DNA of 64,000 bases. Origin: an uncultured Marinicella sp. (GTDB taxonomy: Bacteria; Pseudomonadota; Gammaproteobacteria; Xanthomonadales; Marinicellaceae). Shown one piece after another: positions 43,948 through 54,492 of this stretch (its first letter is position 1; each line of letters begins with the position of its first letter). The notes under the pieces were generated by a model. That model ran no database searches. It had not been told where the DNA came from and was given only the letters and a program-made list of their open reading frames with translations. The stretch spans positions 181,552 through 245,551 of the forward strand of contig CANNAM010000004.1 of assembly GCA_947502595.1 (NCBI GenBank), written 5' to 3'. The position numbers and the translations under genes were made by a program.

Positions 43948-46230
43948 TTACTCAGGGTTAACTGGTGCTGTTAACTGTTGCTCGGGATTGTGTTCTAAGC
44001 GTTGTTTGATTTTTTGCAACAGCGCCTGTTCTTGTGGCCCCCATAATTCTGCTGCTTGTTGTTGGCAGGTGTTCAAGGTGTTCAGGGCGTCTATGTTTTT
44101 GTTTTGCATCAGCAGCGCTTCGGCTTTGAGGCGTAAATACGGTATGGCAAAGGGTTGGTGTGGGGTTGACTGCTGCAGCGTATTCAAGGCTTTTTGTGGG
44201 TCTTGTTGGGCCAAATAAAACATCGCTAAATAATTATTTGCCGTGATGATGGTTTCATAATCTGCCATTTCAACAGCCAACTTTTTGGCTTTCAGTAAAG
44301 TTTCAATGGCGGTGTTTTGTTGTCCAATCAACCATTGGTAGCGACCCAAAAAAACATCAAGCCCTGGCTGCATCAGGTGCTCATCTGTGGTGTCTATGTG
44401 AGACTGAACCCGGGCCATTTTTTCCGCTACTCCGTTGGTTATGCCTTGGTCCAATAATAGGTTGACCTGAAACAGTTGGGCTTTGACCAAGCGCCGTTCA
44501 TCTTGAATTTGCTCAGCCAGTTGTTGGTAGCTTTGCCACCAGCGGGCGGCACTGTCCCAGTTTTGTTGGATGCGCGACATTTCATAAAAGGCTTGGTAAG
44601 CGGCCATTTGCATGCCTGAATAATCCAATTCAGTGCCAATCGCCAACAAGCGGTTGTTCAGTAGCCAGGCTTCTTGGTGTTTGCCTTGTACCATCAGGGC
44701 ATAAATCAATTCATTCAAAACCGCACCTTCGCCGAGCTTATGGCCCACCGACTCGGTCACATTAAGGGCTTGGCGTAAGTACTGTTCAGCCAATTTATAC
44801 TGCGCTTTTTGATTGGCGATGCGGGCCAGCACCGAATAGGTCCTGGCCATACCAACCAAGTCTTTATTTAACTCATATAAACGCAAAGCCTGTTCGGATT
44901 CGTGTTGTGCACCGGCAACATCGCCTTGTTTTTGTAATAAACTGGCTTTGGCAACCCTGACATCTGCCAGCACTGCAGTGCTTTCGGTGTCTGAATGGGC
45001 ATCGATGATGGCGTTATAAATACCTAAAGCCTGTTGGGTTTGGTTCATGTAATTAAGTACCGCTGCATATTCAATGCGCGCTTTGAGCCAAATATCTGGT
45101 GGGGCATTGATGGGTGTGTTGAATAACTGTTGGTAGGTATCAGCAGCTGCTTGGTAATCGCCCTGTACTTTCAAGGTACGCACTTTTAAAGTTGATGCGG
45201 CGACTTTGATGGCGGCCGGGATGTCCAGGGCCAACAAAGTATCTAAAGTGGTGATGGTTTCATCAATCTGCCCCAGTTGATTCAGCGTTTCGGCTAATTT
45301 AAGGCGGGCTAAATGAAAGCTGGGCTGTTCCTGTGTGGCCAACAACAACTGTTGTTTGGCTTTGTCTAATTGGTTGCTCTCAAGACTGTGTAGACCGCGC
45401 ACATACAAAGACATGATGTAGGCATCGGCGGGTAATAAACCATGCAGGTCGGGTGTGGATAACTCCAACTGATTAAGCAAAACATCAATGCTTTTGCTCA
45501 TCAAGGCTTGGTAGTTATCTGCGCTTACGGTGGTCTGAATTAACAGCTGTTGCGCTTGAGTGACTTCAATCAACCATGTCATTTGTTGTTCACCAGCCAG
45601 TGGCTTGATTTTAATGATGGTTAAGTTGGGGTTGAGTTTTTGTTGGTTTTGAATGAAATCCTCGGACAACACAAATTGTGGTCGGTCGGCCACACTTTTG
45701 ACCGATGATTGGCTGGCAAAAGACACCAGTTGTTGTAAATAGTTACTGGCTGATTGAACTTCCCAATCCACGTCATTGGCAGCCAGCTGTAACAACACGA
45801 CACCGGTGTTTGTTGGGGGCTTATCGGTAGGCTGTTTAAACAGCACATACCAAGCTGCGAATAGCGCCACCAAGGTGATTAAAATCAATGCTGTTAGCGG
45901 TGGTTTGAATGAACGTGACTTGGGTGGTTTGTTGCTGATTGGTGCGGTCCATTGGATGCCTTGGCCATAGATGGATTCAATCATTGGTTGTTGACACAGG
46001 TCGGTCAAAATCTTGCGCAATTTTGAACTGGTTTGGTCAATCGTATTGCCACTGACGACACGGCCATTCCAGACGTGGGTGATCAAATCATCTTTGGTGT
46101 GCACCTGTTGTGGGTGTTGAACTAAATGCGCCAATAGGTCGAAAGTTTTCCTGGTCAGCTCAACCCGCTGACCTTGGTAAGTCAGTACTTTGCGTTTTAA
46201 ATCTAATTGGAATCCAGAAAAGTATAACAA
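43948..46230 (-). CDS. CadC-like transcriptional regulator with membrane helix and TPR domain
   Basis: A 760-residue one-component regulator. Residues 1-90 are an OmpR/CadC-type winged helix (VELTRKTFDLLAHLVQHPQQ, DDLITHVWNGRVVSGNTIDQ). Residues about 111-130 are a single membrane helix (ALILITLVALFAAWYVLF). The periplasmic remainder is rich in TPR repeats (about residues 280-740). This layout, DNA-binding domain inside and TPR outside, is common in marine Gammaproteobacteria. Signal and targets are unknown. It stands alone between the repeat cluster and rpoD. Confidence 0.9.
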   Translation of the reverse strand: MLYFSGFQLDLKRKVLTYQGQRVELTRKTFDLLAHLVQHPQQVHTKDDLITHVWNGRVVSGNTIDQTSSKLRKILTDLCQQPMIESIYGQGIQWTAPISNKPPKSRSFKPPLTALILITLVALFAAWYVLFKQPTDKPPTNTGVVLLQLAANDVDWEVQSASNYLQQLVSFASQSSVKSVADRPQFVLSEDFIQNQQKLNPNLTIIKIKPLAGEQQMTWLIEVTQAQQLLIQTTVSADNYQALMSKSIDVLLNQLELSTPDLHGLLPADAYIMSLYVRGLHSLESNQLDKAKQQLLLATQEQPSFHLARLKLAETLNQLGQIDETITTLDTLLALDIPAAIKVAASTLKVRTLKVQGDYQAAADTYQQLFNTPINAPPDIWLKARIEYAAVLNYMNQTQQALGIYNAIIDAHSDTESTAVLADVRVAKASLLQKQGDVAGAQHESEQALRLYELNKDLVGMARTYSVLARIANQKAQYKLAEQYLRQALNVTESVGHKLGEGAVLNELIYALMVQGKHQEAWLLNNRLLAIGTELDYSGMQMAAYQAFYEMSRIQQNWDSAARWWQSYQQLAEQIQDERRLVKAQLFQVNLLLDQGITNGVAEKMARVQSHIDTTDEHLMQPGLDVFLGRYQWLIGQQNTAIETLLKAKKLAVEMADYETIITANNYLAMFYLAQQDPQKALNTLQQSTPHQPFAIPYLRLKAEALLMQNKNIDALNTLNTCQQQAAELWGPQEQALLQKIKQRLEHNPEQQLTAPVNPE

Positions 46231-46314
46231 TGCTAACAGCCTTTTTTAATACAGTTATTTTGGCATGACTGTCGAATTATTTCCAATCCTGATTTGGGTG
46301 CTGTTACTGGCATT

Positions 46315-46340
46315 AAAAAAGGCCTCGATTAGAGGCCTTT
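46315..46340 (-). terminator. Rho-independent terminator of rpoD operon
   Basis: On the minus strand AAAGGCCTC and GAGGCCTTT form a perfect 9-bp stem around a 5-base loop, followed by six Ts. It lies 25 bp past the rpoD stop. Confidence 0.92.
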
Positions 46341-46364
46341 AACTACTTCACTGTTACTTAAGGA

Positions 46365-48179
46365 TCAGTTCAAATCCATGAAGCTACGCAGCTGTTCAGA
46401 ACGGCTTGGGTGGCGTAACTTTCGCAGTGCTTTGGCTTCAATTTGACGAATCCGTTCACGGGTTACATCAAACTGTTTGCCCACCTCTTCTAAAGTGTGG
46501 TCGGTGTTCATGTCAATACCGAAACGCATGCGCAACACTTTGGCCTCTCGTGGCGTTAAGCCAGAGAGTAAATTGGTTACAGTATTGGTTAAGCCGTTGG
46601 CAGTGGTAGATTCCAATGGTGAGAGGATGTTACCGTCTTCAATGAAATCGCCCAAGCTTGAATCTTCATCATCACCAATGGGTGTTTCCATGGAAATTGG
46701 TTGCTTGGCAATTTTAATGACTTTACGTACTTTACCGACAGGCATTTCCATCACTTCTGAAATTTCTTCCGGCGTGGCTTCGCGACCCAGCTCTTGTAAC
46801 AGCTGACGTGAAACGCGGTTCAGTTTATTGATGGTTTCTATCATGTGCACAGGAATACGAATGGTTCTGGCTTGGTCGGCAATTGAGCGGGTGATGGCTT
46901 GACGTATCCACCAAGTGGCGTAAGTTGAGAATTTATAACCACGGCGGTATTCAAATTTTTCAACCGCTTTCATCAAACCAATGTTGCCTTCTTGAATCAA
47001 GTCTAAAAATTGTAACCCACGGTTGGTGTACTTTTTCGCGATAGAGATCACCAAGCGCAAGTTGGCCTCAATCATTTCTTTCTTGGCACGTCTTGACTTG
47101 GCTTCATTGACTGTCACACTGCGGTTGATGGCCTTGATTTCTGGAATCAACAAAGCGTAGGCTTTTTCAATACGAATCAGTTTTTGTTGCAGCGCAATGA
47201 TTTCATCTTTGTATATCTCTAACATGGTGACTGAATCACCAGCTTCTTTGATGCGGTTATCCACCCAGTTCAAGTCAGTTTCATTGTTCATGAATGAACG
47301 GATAAACACTTGGCGGGTCAATTTACACTGGGTAACTGCAATATCCAGGATGCGACGTTCAATTTTACGGATTTGATCCTGTGAAGATTTAACATCGAAA
47401 ATAATGTCTTGCATGGTGATTGGTGCAAATTTGAATTCCACCAAGATATCAGCAATCTGACGCATGTAGTTTTTTTGTTTTTTATCGCCAATACCTGACT
47501 TTTCCACTGACTCAGTGAATTTAGTGTACAGTTTTTCAACGGCTTTGATGCGGTTGGCAACGCCTTCCATGTCCAAGCCTTGGTCGATTTCTTCTTCTTC
47601 ATCTTCGTCTTCATCAACCGGGTCAGTAGGCTTTTTAACTTTTGGAATCACCGCTTCAGTGTGCGGATCATAGATGTCGGTAATGAACTGTTCAATCTTC
47701 AGCTCAGAATTCAACATGTCCTGGTTGTACTCGAGGATGGTCTTGATGGTTTGTGGAAACAGGAAAGTGGACTCCATGATCAAGTGATCACAGCGCTCAA
47801 TTCGTTGGGCAATGGCAATTTCGTCTTTGCGTTCCAACAATTCCACTGAACCCATCTCGCGCATGTACATTCTGACTGGGTCGGTGGTGCGTCCAATGCT
47901 GGGGTCAACAGCTGATAATACTGCCACCGCTTCTTCAGTGGCGGTGTCATCATCTTCCTTGGCAGTTGAGTCATTGAGGATGATGCTGTCTTCTTCAGGA
48001 GCTTCTTCTAGTACTTGAATGCCCATGTCGTTGATCATTTGAATGATGTCTTCAACCGAATCTGTTTCGATGATGTCATCAGGTAAATGGTCATTGACCT
48101 CGCCATAAGTGAGGTAACCCTGTTCTTTACCTTTAAGGATCAACAGTTTGATTTGAGAAGTTTGTTTTTCAGTGGCCAT
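46365..48179 (-). CDS. rpoD: RNA polymerase sigma factor RpoD (sigma-70)
   Basis: The 604-residue primary sigma factor. Region 1.1 is at the N-terminus (residues about 5-75), region 1.2 begins at [16 protein letters not shown], the acidic non-conserved insert includes [11 protein letters not shown], region 2 contains [20 protein letters not shown] and [15 protein letters not shown], region 3 follows, and region 4 ends [20 protein letters not shown]. It is the last gene of the rpsU-yqeY-dnaG-rpoD operon and begins 10 bp after dnaG. Confidence 0.98.
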   Translation of the reverse strand: MATEKQTSQIKLLILKGKEQGYLTYGEVNDHLPDDIIETDSVEDIIQMINDMGIQVLEEAPEEDSIILNDSTAKEDDDTATEEAVAVLSAVDPSIGRTTDPVRMYMREMGSVELLERKDEIAIAQRIERCDHLIMESTFLFPQTIKTILEYNQDMLNSELKIEQFITDIYDPHTEAVIPKVKKPTDPVDEDEDEEEEIDQGLDMEGVANRIKAVEKLYTKFTESVEKSGIGDKKQKNYMRQIADILVEFKFAPITMQDIIFDVKSSQDQIRKIERRILDIAVTQCKLTRQVFIRSFMNNETDLNWVDNRIKEAGDSVTMLEIYKDEIIALQQKLIRIEKAYALLIPEIKAINRSVTVNEAKSRRAKKEMIEANLRLVISIAKKYTNRGLQFLDLIQEGNIGLMKAVEKFEYRRGYKFSTYATWWIRQAITRSIADQARTIRIPVHMIETINKLNRVSRQLLQELGREATPEEISEVMEMPVGKVRKVIKIAKQPISMETPIGDDEDSSLGDFIEDGNILSPLESTTANGLTNTVTNLLSGLTPREAKVLRMRFGIDMNTDHTLEEVGKQFDVTRERIRQIEAKALRKLRHPSRSEQLRSFMDLN

Positions 48180-48189
48180 ATTTTATTTT

Positions 48190-49893
48190 CTACTGGTTAG
48201 TCTTTTGGCGCAATAATTGTACCAAAGTTTGCTTTTCAGCGCTGTCTAAGCCTGATTGCATTTGTTTGTTTCGTAAACGCTCAATTTCGACTTTCGAGGT
48301 CAATTGATTCAAGTAATTAATGATGTCTTTAAATTCCAGAGCTTTTTCTGACTCATCTAAGTGGTCGTATATGCGCATCAAATGTCCTAAGTAAGGACTG
48401 TAATCTGAGTCTCTGAAGTGTTCAAGCATCGCTGCTGCATTAATTTGGGGGTTGATGCGTTGAATTTCAACGATTTTATCAATTATTTCAACACCTTTAA
48501 ATGATAATTTGTGTAAGTTGAGTTCTTTGGGTATACCTGCACAAAATTTCGGTACATTAAGCAGCAAGCTGATTAGTTTGCGCAGCGGGTTATCCCCAGC
48601 TGAAGTTGGTTCTTGTTGCGGTGATTTGCTGTTCTTGCTGGGCTTATTGGCTACCAGTGCTTGGCCAGATATTTGGCTGATTTTTTGTGCCATCATGGAT
48701 TTGAATGCACCTTTGGGTAACTGATTGAGGTAGGGTTTGGCTTTCTCATTCAATTGGGCCTTGCCATCAATGCTGTTGGTGTTGATGTTGCGGCTGATGA
48801 CCTGCAGCAAAAATTCAGACAAGGGCATGGCTGCATCAACGGCTTGAGTGAATGCCTCTTTACCGTGTTGCATCACATAGCTGTCAGGGTCTTCACCTTG
48901 GGGTAAAAATAAAAAATCGATGATGGTGTGGTCTAAATACAGTGGCAGGGCGGTGTTCAAGGCTTTTTCTGCGGCTTGAACGCCGGCTGCATCGCCATCA
49001 AAACAAAACACAATGCGCTCCCAAACTTTGAACAAATTGCTGATGTGTTGTGCTGAAGTGGCAGTCCCCAGTGTGGCCACCGCATTACAAACACCCTGCT
49101 GGTGCAAAGCAATCACGTCCATATAACCCTCAACCACCAACACATAAGATTCATTGCTGTGTTTGCGAGCCAAATGCAGGCCGTATAATTCGTTGCCTTT
49201 ATGGAACAGGTCGGTCTCTGGTGAATTCAGGTATTTGGGTTTTTGATCTGCCTCAATCGCTCTGCCACCAAAGGCGATGACCCGGCCGCGCTTGTCATGG
49301 ATGGGGAACATCAAGCGGTTGCGAAACTTGTCATAGGTTCGCTGTTGGTCGTTTTGCGTAGATAAGCCGGTGCGTTTTAACAGCTCGTGTTCGTTTGGAT
49401 CAAAGCGTTTGAGCAGGGCATCCCACTCATTCAAAGCATAGCCCAGCTGAAATGTTTTACAGGTTGCGCCTGAAATACCGCGATTTTTAATGTATTCAAT
49501 CACAACAGGGTTGGTTTTCAGCTGTTGTTGGAAAATACGGGTGGCTTTTTCTGTGACGGCATAGAGGTTGGTTTTAGGCTTATGCCCAGCGTGTGCGGTG
49601 GTGGGTACTTGCATGCCTGCCATTTGGGCCAAGTCTTTGACTGCATCAATGAAATCTAAGCCTTCGTACTCCATCATAAAGCCAATGGCGCTGCCGTTTT
49701 TGCCGCAACCAAAACAATGGTAAAATTGTTTTTGTTGGCTGACGGTGAAGGAAGGGGTGTTTTCAGAGTGGAATGGGCACAGGCCAGAATAGTCTTTACC
49801 GGCTTTTTTTAATTGCACGCGAGCGCCAACCACCTCTTGAATATCAATTCGATCTAATAAAGTTTCTATGAATTCATTGGGTATGGATGCCAC
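48190..49893 (-). CDS. dnaG: DNA primase
   Basis: DnaG makes RNA primers for replication. The 567-residue protein has the N-terminal CHC2 zinc site (Cys39, His42, Cys60, Cys63), the catalytic core with the TOPRIM acidic residues in VVEGYMDVIAL and CFDGDAAG, and a C-terminal helicase-interacting region with weaker conservation. It lies between yqeY and rpoD in the classical macromolecular synthesis operon. Confidence 0.97.
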   Translation of the reverse strand: MASIPNEFIETLLDRIDIQEVVGARVQLKKAGKDYSGLCPFHSENTPSFTVSQQKQFYHCFGCGKNGSAIGFMMEYEGLDFIDAVKDLAQMAGMQVPTTAHAGHKPKTNLYAVTEKATRIFQQQLKTNPVVIEYIKNRGISGATCKTFQLGYALNEWDALLKRFDPNEHELLKRTGLSTQNDQQRTYDKFRNRLMFPIHDKRGRVIAFGGRAIEADQKPKYLNSPETDLFHKGNELYGLHLARKHSNESYVLVVEGYMDVIALHQQGVCNAVATLGTATSAQHISNLFKVWERIVFCFDGDAAGVQAAEKALNTALPLYLDHTIIDFLFLPQGEDPDSYVMQHGKEAFTQAVDAAMPLSEFLLQVISRNINTNSIDGKAQLNEKAKPYLNQLPKGAFKSMMAQKISQISGQALVANKPSKNSKSPQQEPTSAGDNPLRKLISLLLNVPKFCAGIPKELNLHKLSFKGVEIIDKIVEIQRINPQINAAAMLEHFRDSDYSPYLGHLMRIYDHLDESEKALEFKDIINYLNQLTSKVEIERLRNKQMQSGLDSAEKQTLVQLLRQKTNQ

Positions 49894-49952
49894 AGTCTGT
49901 TACGTTATTAAACAGCTGATTTTACATGATGAAGTCATGTTTTTGACAGGGA

Positions 49953-50396
49953 TTATGACAAAGCCGCCTTCACTATTTGGCCCACTACACCCATATCGGC
50001 CTGGCCAGCCACTTTGGCTTTAGCTAAACCCATAACTTTGCCCATGTCTTGCATGCCAGAAGCGCCAGTTTCAGCAATGATGGCGTGCACCAATGCGGTT
50101 ACTTCTTCGGTGGATAGCTGTGCGGGCAGGTATTTTTCAAGAATGACTATCTCAGACAGTTCTTGTTGTTGCAGGTCTGTGCGATCCGCTTGGGCATATT
50201 GGTCAGCGGCATCCTTGCGCTGTTTAATCATTTTAGTCACAATCGTCAACACATCAGCATCACTCAGTTCACGGCGCTCATCCACTTCTACTTGTTTGAT
50301 GGCAGCAGTTAACATGCGAATTGTGCCAAGGGTTTCTTTGTCCTTGGCGCGCATGGCCGCTTTCATGTCGTCTGTGATTTGAGTTTTTAGTGACAT
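49953..50396 (-). CDS. GatB/YqeY domain protein
   Basis: A 147-residue YqeY-type protein. The family resembles the C-terminal tRNA-binding domain of GatB. MSLKTQITDDMKAAMRAKDKETLGTIRMLTAAIKQVEVD and GKVMGLAK are typical. A role in tRNA handling or amidation is suspected but unproven. Its place between rpsU and dnaG is a recurring arrangement in Gammaproteobacteria. Confidence 0.94.
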   Translation of the reverse strand: MSLKTQITDDMKAAMRAKDKETLGTIRMLTAAIKQVEVDERRELSDADVLTIVTKMIKQRKDAADQYAQADRTDLQQQELSEIVILEKYLPAQLSTEEVTALVHAIIAETGASGMQDMGKVMGLAKAKVAGQADMGVVGQIVKAALS

Positions 50397-50439
50397 GCTA
50401 AATATCCTGAATATAAATACTGGTTTTGATTGTGAGGTG

Positions 50440-50460
50440 CTTTAACTAGGAGTTAAAGCC
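50440..50460 (-). promoter_or_regulatory. hairpin between rpsU and yqeY
   Basis: Perfect 9-bp inverted repeat GCTTTAACT/AGTTAAAGC with a 3-base loop, 18 bp past rpsU on the minus strand. No T-run follows on the minus strand. Placement matches the attenuator/processing site after rpsU in E. coli. Confidence 0.5.
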
Positions 50461-50477
50461 AAAACAAAAAATTCGAC

Positions 50478-50690
50478 TCAATACATTCTGCGTGGAATGC
50501 CTTCTTTGGCAACACGTCTTTGTAAACGTTTAACCGCAGCAGCTTTTTTACGCTTTCTTTCTTGGGTAGGTTTCTCGTAATACTGACGTTTACGTGATTC
50601 TGCTAATACACCGGCTTTTTCACAGGCGCGTTTAAAGCGTCTTAATGCGAAATCAAACGGTTCGTTGTCTCTAACTTTTACACTAGGCAT
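50478..50690 (-). CDS. rpsU: 30S ribosomal protein S21
   Basis: The 70-residue bS21 protein: [20 protein letters not shown] and the basic C-terminal part [15 protein letters not shown] are diagnostic. S21 helps 30S subunits base-pair with the Shine-Dalgarno sequence. It heads the rpsU-yqeY-dnaG-rpoD operon. Confidence 0.98.
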   Translation of the reverse strand: MPSVKVRDNEPFDFALRRFKRACEKAGVLAESRKRQYYEKPTQERKRKKAAAVKRLQRRVAKEGIPRRMY

Positions 50691-50974
50691 AAGTTTGTTG
50701 TCTCCAAATGGTTGCCAATTAGGCTAAATCTGTGTGTTTAAGCAGCCAAAAAGCTGCTCGGAAAAAGACCGCGTATTTTAATGCTTTTGTATTTAATTGC
50801 AAAGGTAATATCAGTTTTTTTTGGGCTTGTTGTAAAAGACGGCAAGAATAAGGCCAATATTGAGGTTTGAGCTGGATAAAACAGCTGCTTTTACGCGGTG
50901 GTAATGTGCCTGTAGATAATTTACAATTTGTAGTCTTTGATGCGGCCAATTATGGGTCTGAGAGTCAGTGTAAC

Positions 50975-51661
50975 ATGGGTGATCTTATCTGTCGGTATGA
51001 GCAGGTTAAGTTAAGGATTAAAAAGGCTGTTGATCAAGTTGCGGGTCGGCAGCGTCCTTTGTTGTTGGCTGTGAGTAAAAAGCATGGGTTGGATAAAATC
51101 CAGCAATTGGTTGCAGCTGGACAACAAGACTTTGGCGAGAGTTATGTTCAAGAAGGAATTGCCAAAATAGGTCAGTTGCAAGATTTGGCGTTAATTTGGC
51201 ACTTTATTGGACCCATTCAATCCAATAAAGCCAAGCAAATTGCTGCGCATTTTGCTTGGGTACATTCTGTTGATCGATTGAAGGTGCTGAAATTGTTGAA
51301 TCAGCACCGACCGAATACAGCTGCACCTTTGAATGTCTTGTTGCAAATTAAAATAGGTGATGAAGCAAATAAATCAGGTGCCAGTTATGCCGAAGTTATG
51401 CAGTTGGCGGCGCAAGCCCAGCAACTTGAGGCGATAAATTTAAGGGGCTTGATGTGTATTCCGCCCGCAAGTGATGACTTTGAGGTTCAATGCCAATACC
51501 TGCAACAGGCCAAAGATGTTTTTGATGAGTTGGCTGCCAAGTATCCCAGTGTGGATACATTGTCAATGGGGATGAGTGGTGATCTGGCAGCGGCGATTCA
51601 TACTGGCACCACTTTGGTCAGGGTTGGTACCGATATATTTGGTGCTCGAGAACTGGATTAA
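50975..51661 (+). CDS. YggS family pyridoxal phosphate homeostasis protein
   Basis: A 228-residue PLP-binding protein with the alanine racemase N-terminal barrel. LLLAVSKKHGLDKIQQLVAAGQ holds the PLP lysine, followed by FGESYVQEG, WHFIGPIQSNKAKQI and SMGMSGDLAAAIHTGTTLVRVG. It buffers PLP and affects amino acid pools. The frame is open to 50867, but the family sequence starts at MGDLICRYEQVKLRI (50975), giving the normal length. Its stop overlaps the EF-hand gene stop by 4 bp. Confidence 0.94.
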   Translation: MGDLICRYEQVKLRIKKAVDQVAGRQRPLLLAVSKKHGLDKIQQLVAAGQQDFGESYVQEGIAKIGQLQDLALIWHFIGPIQSNKAKQIAAHFAWVHSVDRLKVLKLLNQHRPNTAAPLNVLLQIKIGDEANKSGASYAEVMQLAAQAQQLEAINLRGLMCIPPASDDFEVQCQYLQQAKDVFDELAAKYPSVDTLSMGMSGDLAAAIHTGTTLVRVGTDIFGARELD

Positions 51662-51897
51662 AATACCGTCCAGTTCATTTTCCACCAATCCAAAAACTCA
51701 TCAAAGTCAATTTGTTCATTGTGGTCGACATCAATGGTTTCAAAGCCACGAATGGCGTTGTCTTGACTGGCGTCTGGGGCCAAGATTTTCAACAGTTGTG
51801 TGAATTCACCGATGTCGATGAGGCCGCTGCCGTCTTTGTCAAAAAAGTCAAAGTGGTCTTTGATTTCGGTAATTTCTTCTTGGCTTAAATCTGACAT
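51658..51897 (-). CDS. calmodulin-like EF-hand protein
   Basis: A 79-residue acidic protein with two complete EF-hands. Loop 1 has Asp20, Asp22, Ser24, Asp28 and Glu31; loop 2 has Asp56, Asp58, Asn60, Gln62, Asp64 and Glu67. Both are canonical 12-residue calcium loops flanked by helices, spaced about 36 residues as in calmodulin halves. No signal peptide, so a cytoplasmic calcium sensor or buffer is likely. It has no partner domain and lies convergent with yggS and divergent from ychF, with no obvious functional link. Confidence 0.9.
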   Translation of the reverse strand: MSDLSQEEITEIKDHFDFFDKDGSGLIDIGEFTQLLKILAPDASQDNAIRGFETIDVDHNEQIDFDEFLDWWKMNWTVF

Positions 51898-52047
51898 GCT
51901 GTTTGTTTTGCAGTAAATAATGGAGGTATTATATCGTCAAAATTCTAATTTTGGCAGCTAATTGACGCCACACAGTATTAAATAGAATGTGTTAAGCCTG
52001 CGCAGTAATGTGTTAAAATCGCGCCACTTTTTTTACTGGAATGTATC

Positions 52048-53139
52048 ATGGGTTTCAAATGTGGCATTGTAGGGCTTCCCAATGTAGGTAAATCAACTTT
52101 ATTTAATGCGTTGACCAAAGCTGAAATTGCGGCTGAAAATTATCCTTTTTGTACCATTGACCCTAATGTGGGGATTGTGGAAGTGCCGGATCCACGGTTG
52201 GCTCAGTTGGCTGAAATTGTTAAGCCGCAAAAGACCCTGCCAACCACCATGGAGTTTGTTGATATTGCTGGCTTAGTGGCAGGTGCCTCTAAAGGTGAAG
52301 GTTTGGGTAACCAGTTCCTGTCTCACATCAGAGAAACCGATGCCATAGCGCACGTAGCCAGGTGTTTTGAAGACGATGATGTGATTCATGTTGAAGGTAA
52401 GATCAACCCTTTGTCTGACATTGAAACCATCAACACTGAATTGGCTTTAGCCGATTTGGAATCTGCCGAGAAGTCATTACTCAGGACCCAGAAAAAAACC
52501 CGTTCAGGTGATAAAGATGCGGTCAAAAGAGCGGCGATTTTAGAAAAAATCGTCAACCACTTGTCTGATGGTTTGCCGTTAAGAACTTTGGATTTAAGCA
52601 AAGATGAGTGGGAAGCAGTTAAAGAGTTCAGTTTCATCACCGCCAAACCTATGATGTACATTGCCAATGTGGATGATCAGGGTTTTGATAACAATCCGTT
52701 GCTCGACCAGCTTAATGAGTTTGCCGCTTCCGAAGGTGCCATGGTGGTACCAGTTTGTGCTGCCATTGAAGCAGAAATAGCCTTATTGGATGATGAGGAT
52801 AAGGCCGAATTTATGGCTGAAATGGGTTTACAAGAAGCGGGATTGAATCGCGTCATCAGAGCCGGTTATGAACTGTTGGGCTTGAACACATATTTCACCG
52901 CAGGGGTTAAAGAAGTTCGGGCTTGGACCTTTGTGCAAGGTGCCACTGCGCCACAAGCAGCTGGAGTTATTCATACTGATTTTGAAAAAGGTTTCATTCG
53001 GGCTGAAACCATGGCTTTTGATGATTTCATTAAGTACCGGGGTGAGGCGGGCTGTAAAGAGGCCGGCAAGCTGAGACTAGAAGGCAAAGAGTACATAGTA
53101 AAAGAAGGCGATGTTTTGCACTTCAGGTTCAATGTTTAA
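52048..53139 (+). CDS. ychF: redox-regulated ATPase YchF
   Basis: YchF is an Obg-family P-loop protein that prefers ATP and binds ribosomes. The 363-residue protein has G1 [15 protein letters not shown]3 [21 protein letters not shown], the coiled-coil insertion, and the C-terminal TGS domain ([14 protein letters not shown]). G4 reads NVDDQ rather than NKxD, as expected for this ATPase. A nested hairpin follows the stop. Confidence 0.97.
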   Translation: MGFKCGIVGLPNVGKSTLFNALTKAEIAAENYPFCTIDPNVGIVEVPDPRLAQLAEIVKPQKTLPTTMEFVDIAGLVAGASKGEGLGNQFLSHIRETDAIAHVARCFEDDDVIHVEGKINPLSDIETINTELALADLESAEKSLLRTQKKTRSGDKDAVKRAAILEKIVNHLSDGLPLRTLDLSKDEWEAVKEFSFITAKPMMYIANVDDQGFDNNPLLDQLNEFAASEGAMVVPVCAAIEAEIALLDDEDKAEFMAEMGLQEAGLNRVIRAGYELLGLNTYFTAGVKEVRAWTFVQGATAPQAAGVIHTDFEKGFIRAETMAFDDFIKYRGEAGCKEAGKLRLEGKEYIVKEGDVLHFRFNV

Positions 53140-53161
53140 TCGAAACACCGATTGATGATTT

Positions 53162-53193
53162 AAACAGTGAAGTGTGTTGTGCTTCACTGTTTT
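53162..53193 (+). terminator. hairpin terminator after ychF
   Basis: Perfect 11-bp stem AAACAGTGAAG/CTTCACTGTTT, followed by TTTTG. It is enclosed by a second stem, GAAACACC (53142-53149) with GGTGTTTC (53197-53204). Confidence 0.75.
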
Positions 53194-53221
53194 GTTGGTG
53201 TTTCTTGTTCTGTGTGAGTTG

Positions 53222-54484
53222 TTATTCAAAAGCATTGGCAAATATCAAGTCTGATAGGTTGCCAGTGATTTTGTATAAATTGCCGTTAGATAGGTTTGAA
53301 ATATATACATTGCCTTGTTGGTCCTCCCCAAAGCTGGACAAAGCGTATTGAAAGCTGATGCCGCTAGGTATGTTCCATTCATCTTCTGACCAAGTGATGC
53401 CATCGGTGGTGGTGGCAAACCACACTTGTCCAGAACAGTAGTCGCCATAAATGTAGTGGCTTTGGATGCTGACTATAGGGCCGCGGTAGCGGTAGCCGCC
53501 TGTGACTGCACAGACATTGGTGCCGCTGTGGGGTTTGACTAAGATGGGTTCTACGAACTCGCTGGGATCGACCCCAATACAATAAGTGTCGGCGGTGCCA
53601 GGCCGTTGAATGTCACCTTCACGACAGTTCCAACCAAAATTCTCGCCACCGGTGCTGCTGTGGTGTTGAAAACTGACTTCTTCTCTGGCACCTTGCCCGA
53701 CATCGCCAATCAACATGTCACCAGTCAGTCGATCAAAACTCCACCTAAAAGGGTTGCGCCAACCATATGTCCAGATTTCATCACAAGTTGCCGCTGCACC
53801 ACCATCGCCAACGAAAGGGTTGTCATCAGGGATGCCATAATTGCCGTTACCAACCACATCAAGGCCACAATAATCATCATTGGCGGTTAAACTGCCATCA
53901 ACATCAATTCTGAGTATTGCACCCAATAAAGTACTTAAGTTTTGGGCGTTGTCATAGAAATCATCACCAGAACCACCGTCGCCGAGGCCTATGTATAAAT
54001 AGCCATCTGGACCAAATAAAATATTGCCGCCATTGTGGTTGCCGGCATCTTGAAAGATGCGCATCAATACAGTGCCTGAAGTGGGGTCGGCGACATTGGT
54101 GTCTGTGCCTGATGCCTGGTAACGCTCAATGATGGTGTCACCTGTATTGGGTGCTTTTTTGTTGTAGCTGACATAAAAATAGCCGTTGTTGGCGTAGTCA
54201 GGGTGAAAATCCAAGCCCAATAAGCCGCGTTCACCGCAGCAAGTAACTTTGTCTTGTATGTCCAGAAACGGCGTAACCAACAAGTTATTTTGGCTGTCAA
54301 ATACTCGAATCACACCCTGTTGGTTTATTACAAACAAACGACCAGAGCCATCACCTGCATGTCTGACGCCGACGTTTTTTGTTACGCTGCCAATGAGTTC
54401 TAGCTCAACATCTGCGGGAACTTGGGCCAACAGAGGTTGGTTGAACAGGCAAAGTATTAAGCCGTAAATGGATGTTTTTGTCAT
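53222..54484 (-). CDS. secreted HHIP/sorbosone dehydrogenase-like beta-propeller protein
   Basis: A 420-residue exported protein of the PQQ-dependent glucose/sorbosone dehydrogenase fold. Signal peptide at residues 1-20 (ending LLAQ). GERGLLGLDFHPDY, DAGNHNGGNILFGPDGYLYIGLGDGG, TYGWRNPFRWSFDR, and the Cys-rich NFGWNCREGD region match the HHIP-like group. PQQ binding is probable but not provable from motifs alone. It ends LSDLIFANAFE, a tail shared in form with the secreted protein at 62261-63544. It is followed by no co-directional gene within 50 bp; a secreted unknown lies upstream. Confidence 0.88.
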   Translation of the reverse strand: MTKTSIYGLILCLFNQPLLAQVPADVELELIGSVTKNVGVRHAGDGSGRLFVINQQGVIRVFDSQNNLLVTPFLDIQDKVTCCGERGLLGLDFHPDYANNGYFYVSYNKKAPNTGDTIIERYQASGTDTNVADPTSGTVLMRIFQDAGNHNGGNILFGPDGYLYIGLGDGGSGDDFYDNAQNLSTLLGAILRIDVDGSLTANDDYCGLDVVGNGNYGIPDDNPFVGDGGAAATCDEIWTYGWRNPFRWSFDRLTGDMLIGDVGQGAREEVSFQHHSSTGGENFGWNCREGDIQRPGTADTYCIGVDPSEFVEPILVKPHSGTNVCAVTGGYRYRGPIVSIQSHYIYGDYCSGQVWFATTTDGITWSEDEWNIPSGISFQYALSSFGEDQQGNVYISNLSNGNLYKITGNLSDLIFANAFE

Positions 54485-54492
54485 GTAATAGC

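Noticed and set aside
50719..50949. 76-residue minus-strand frame between rpsU and yggS
   Set aside because: No homology, no ribosome-binding site, and it spans the likely promoter regions of rpsU and yggS.
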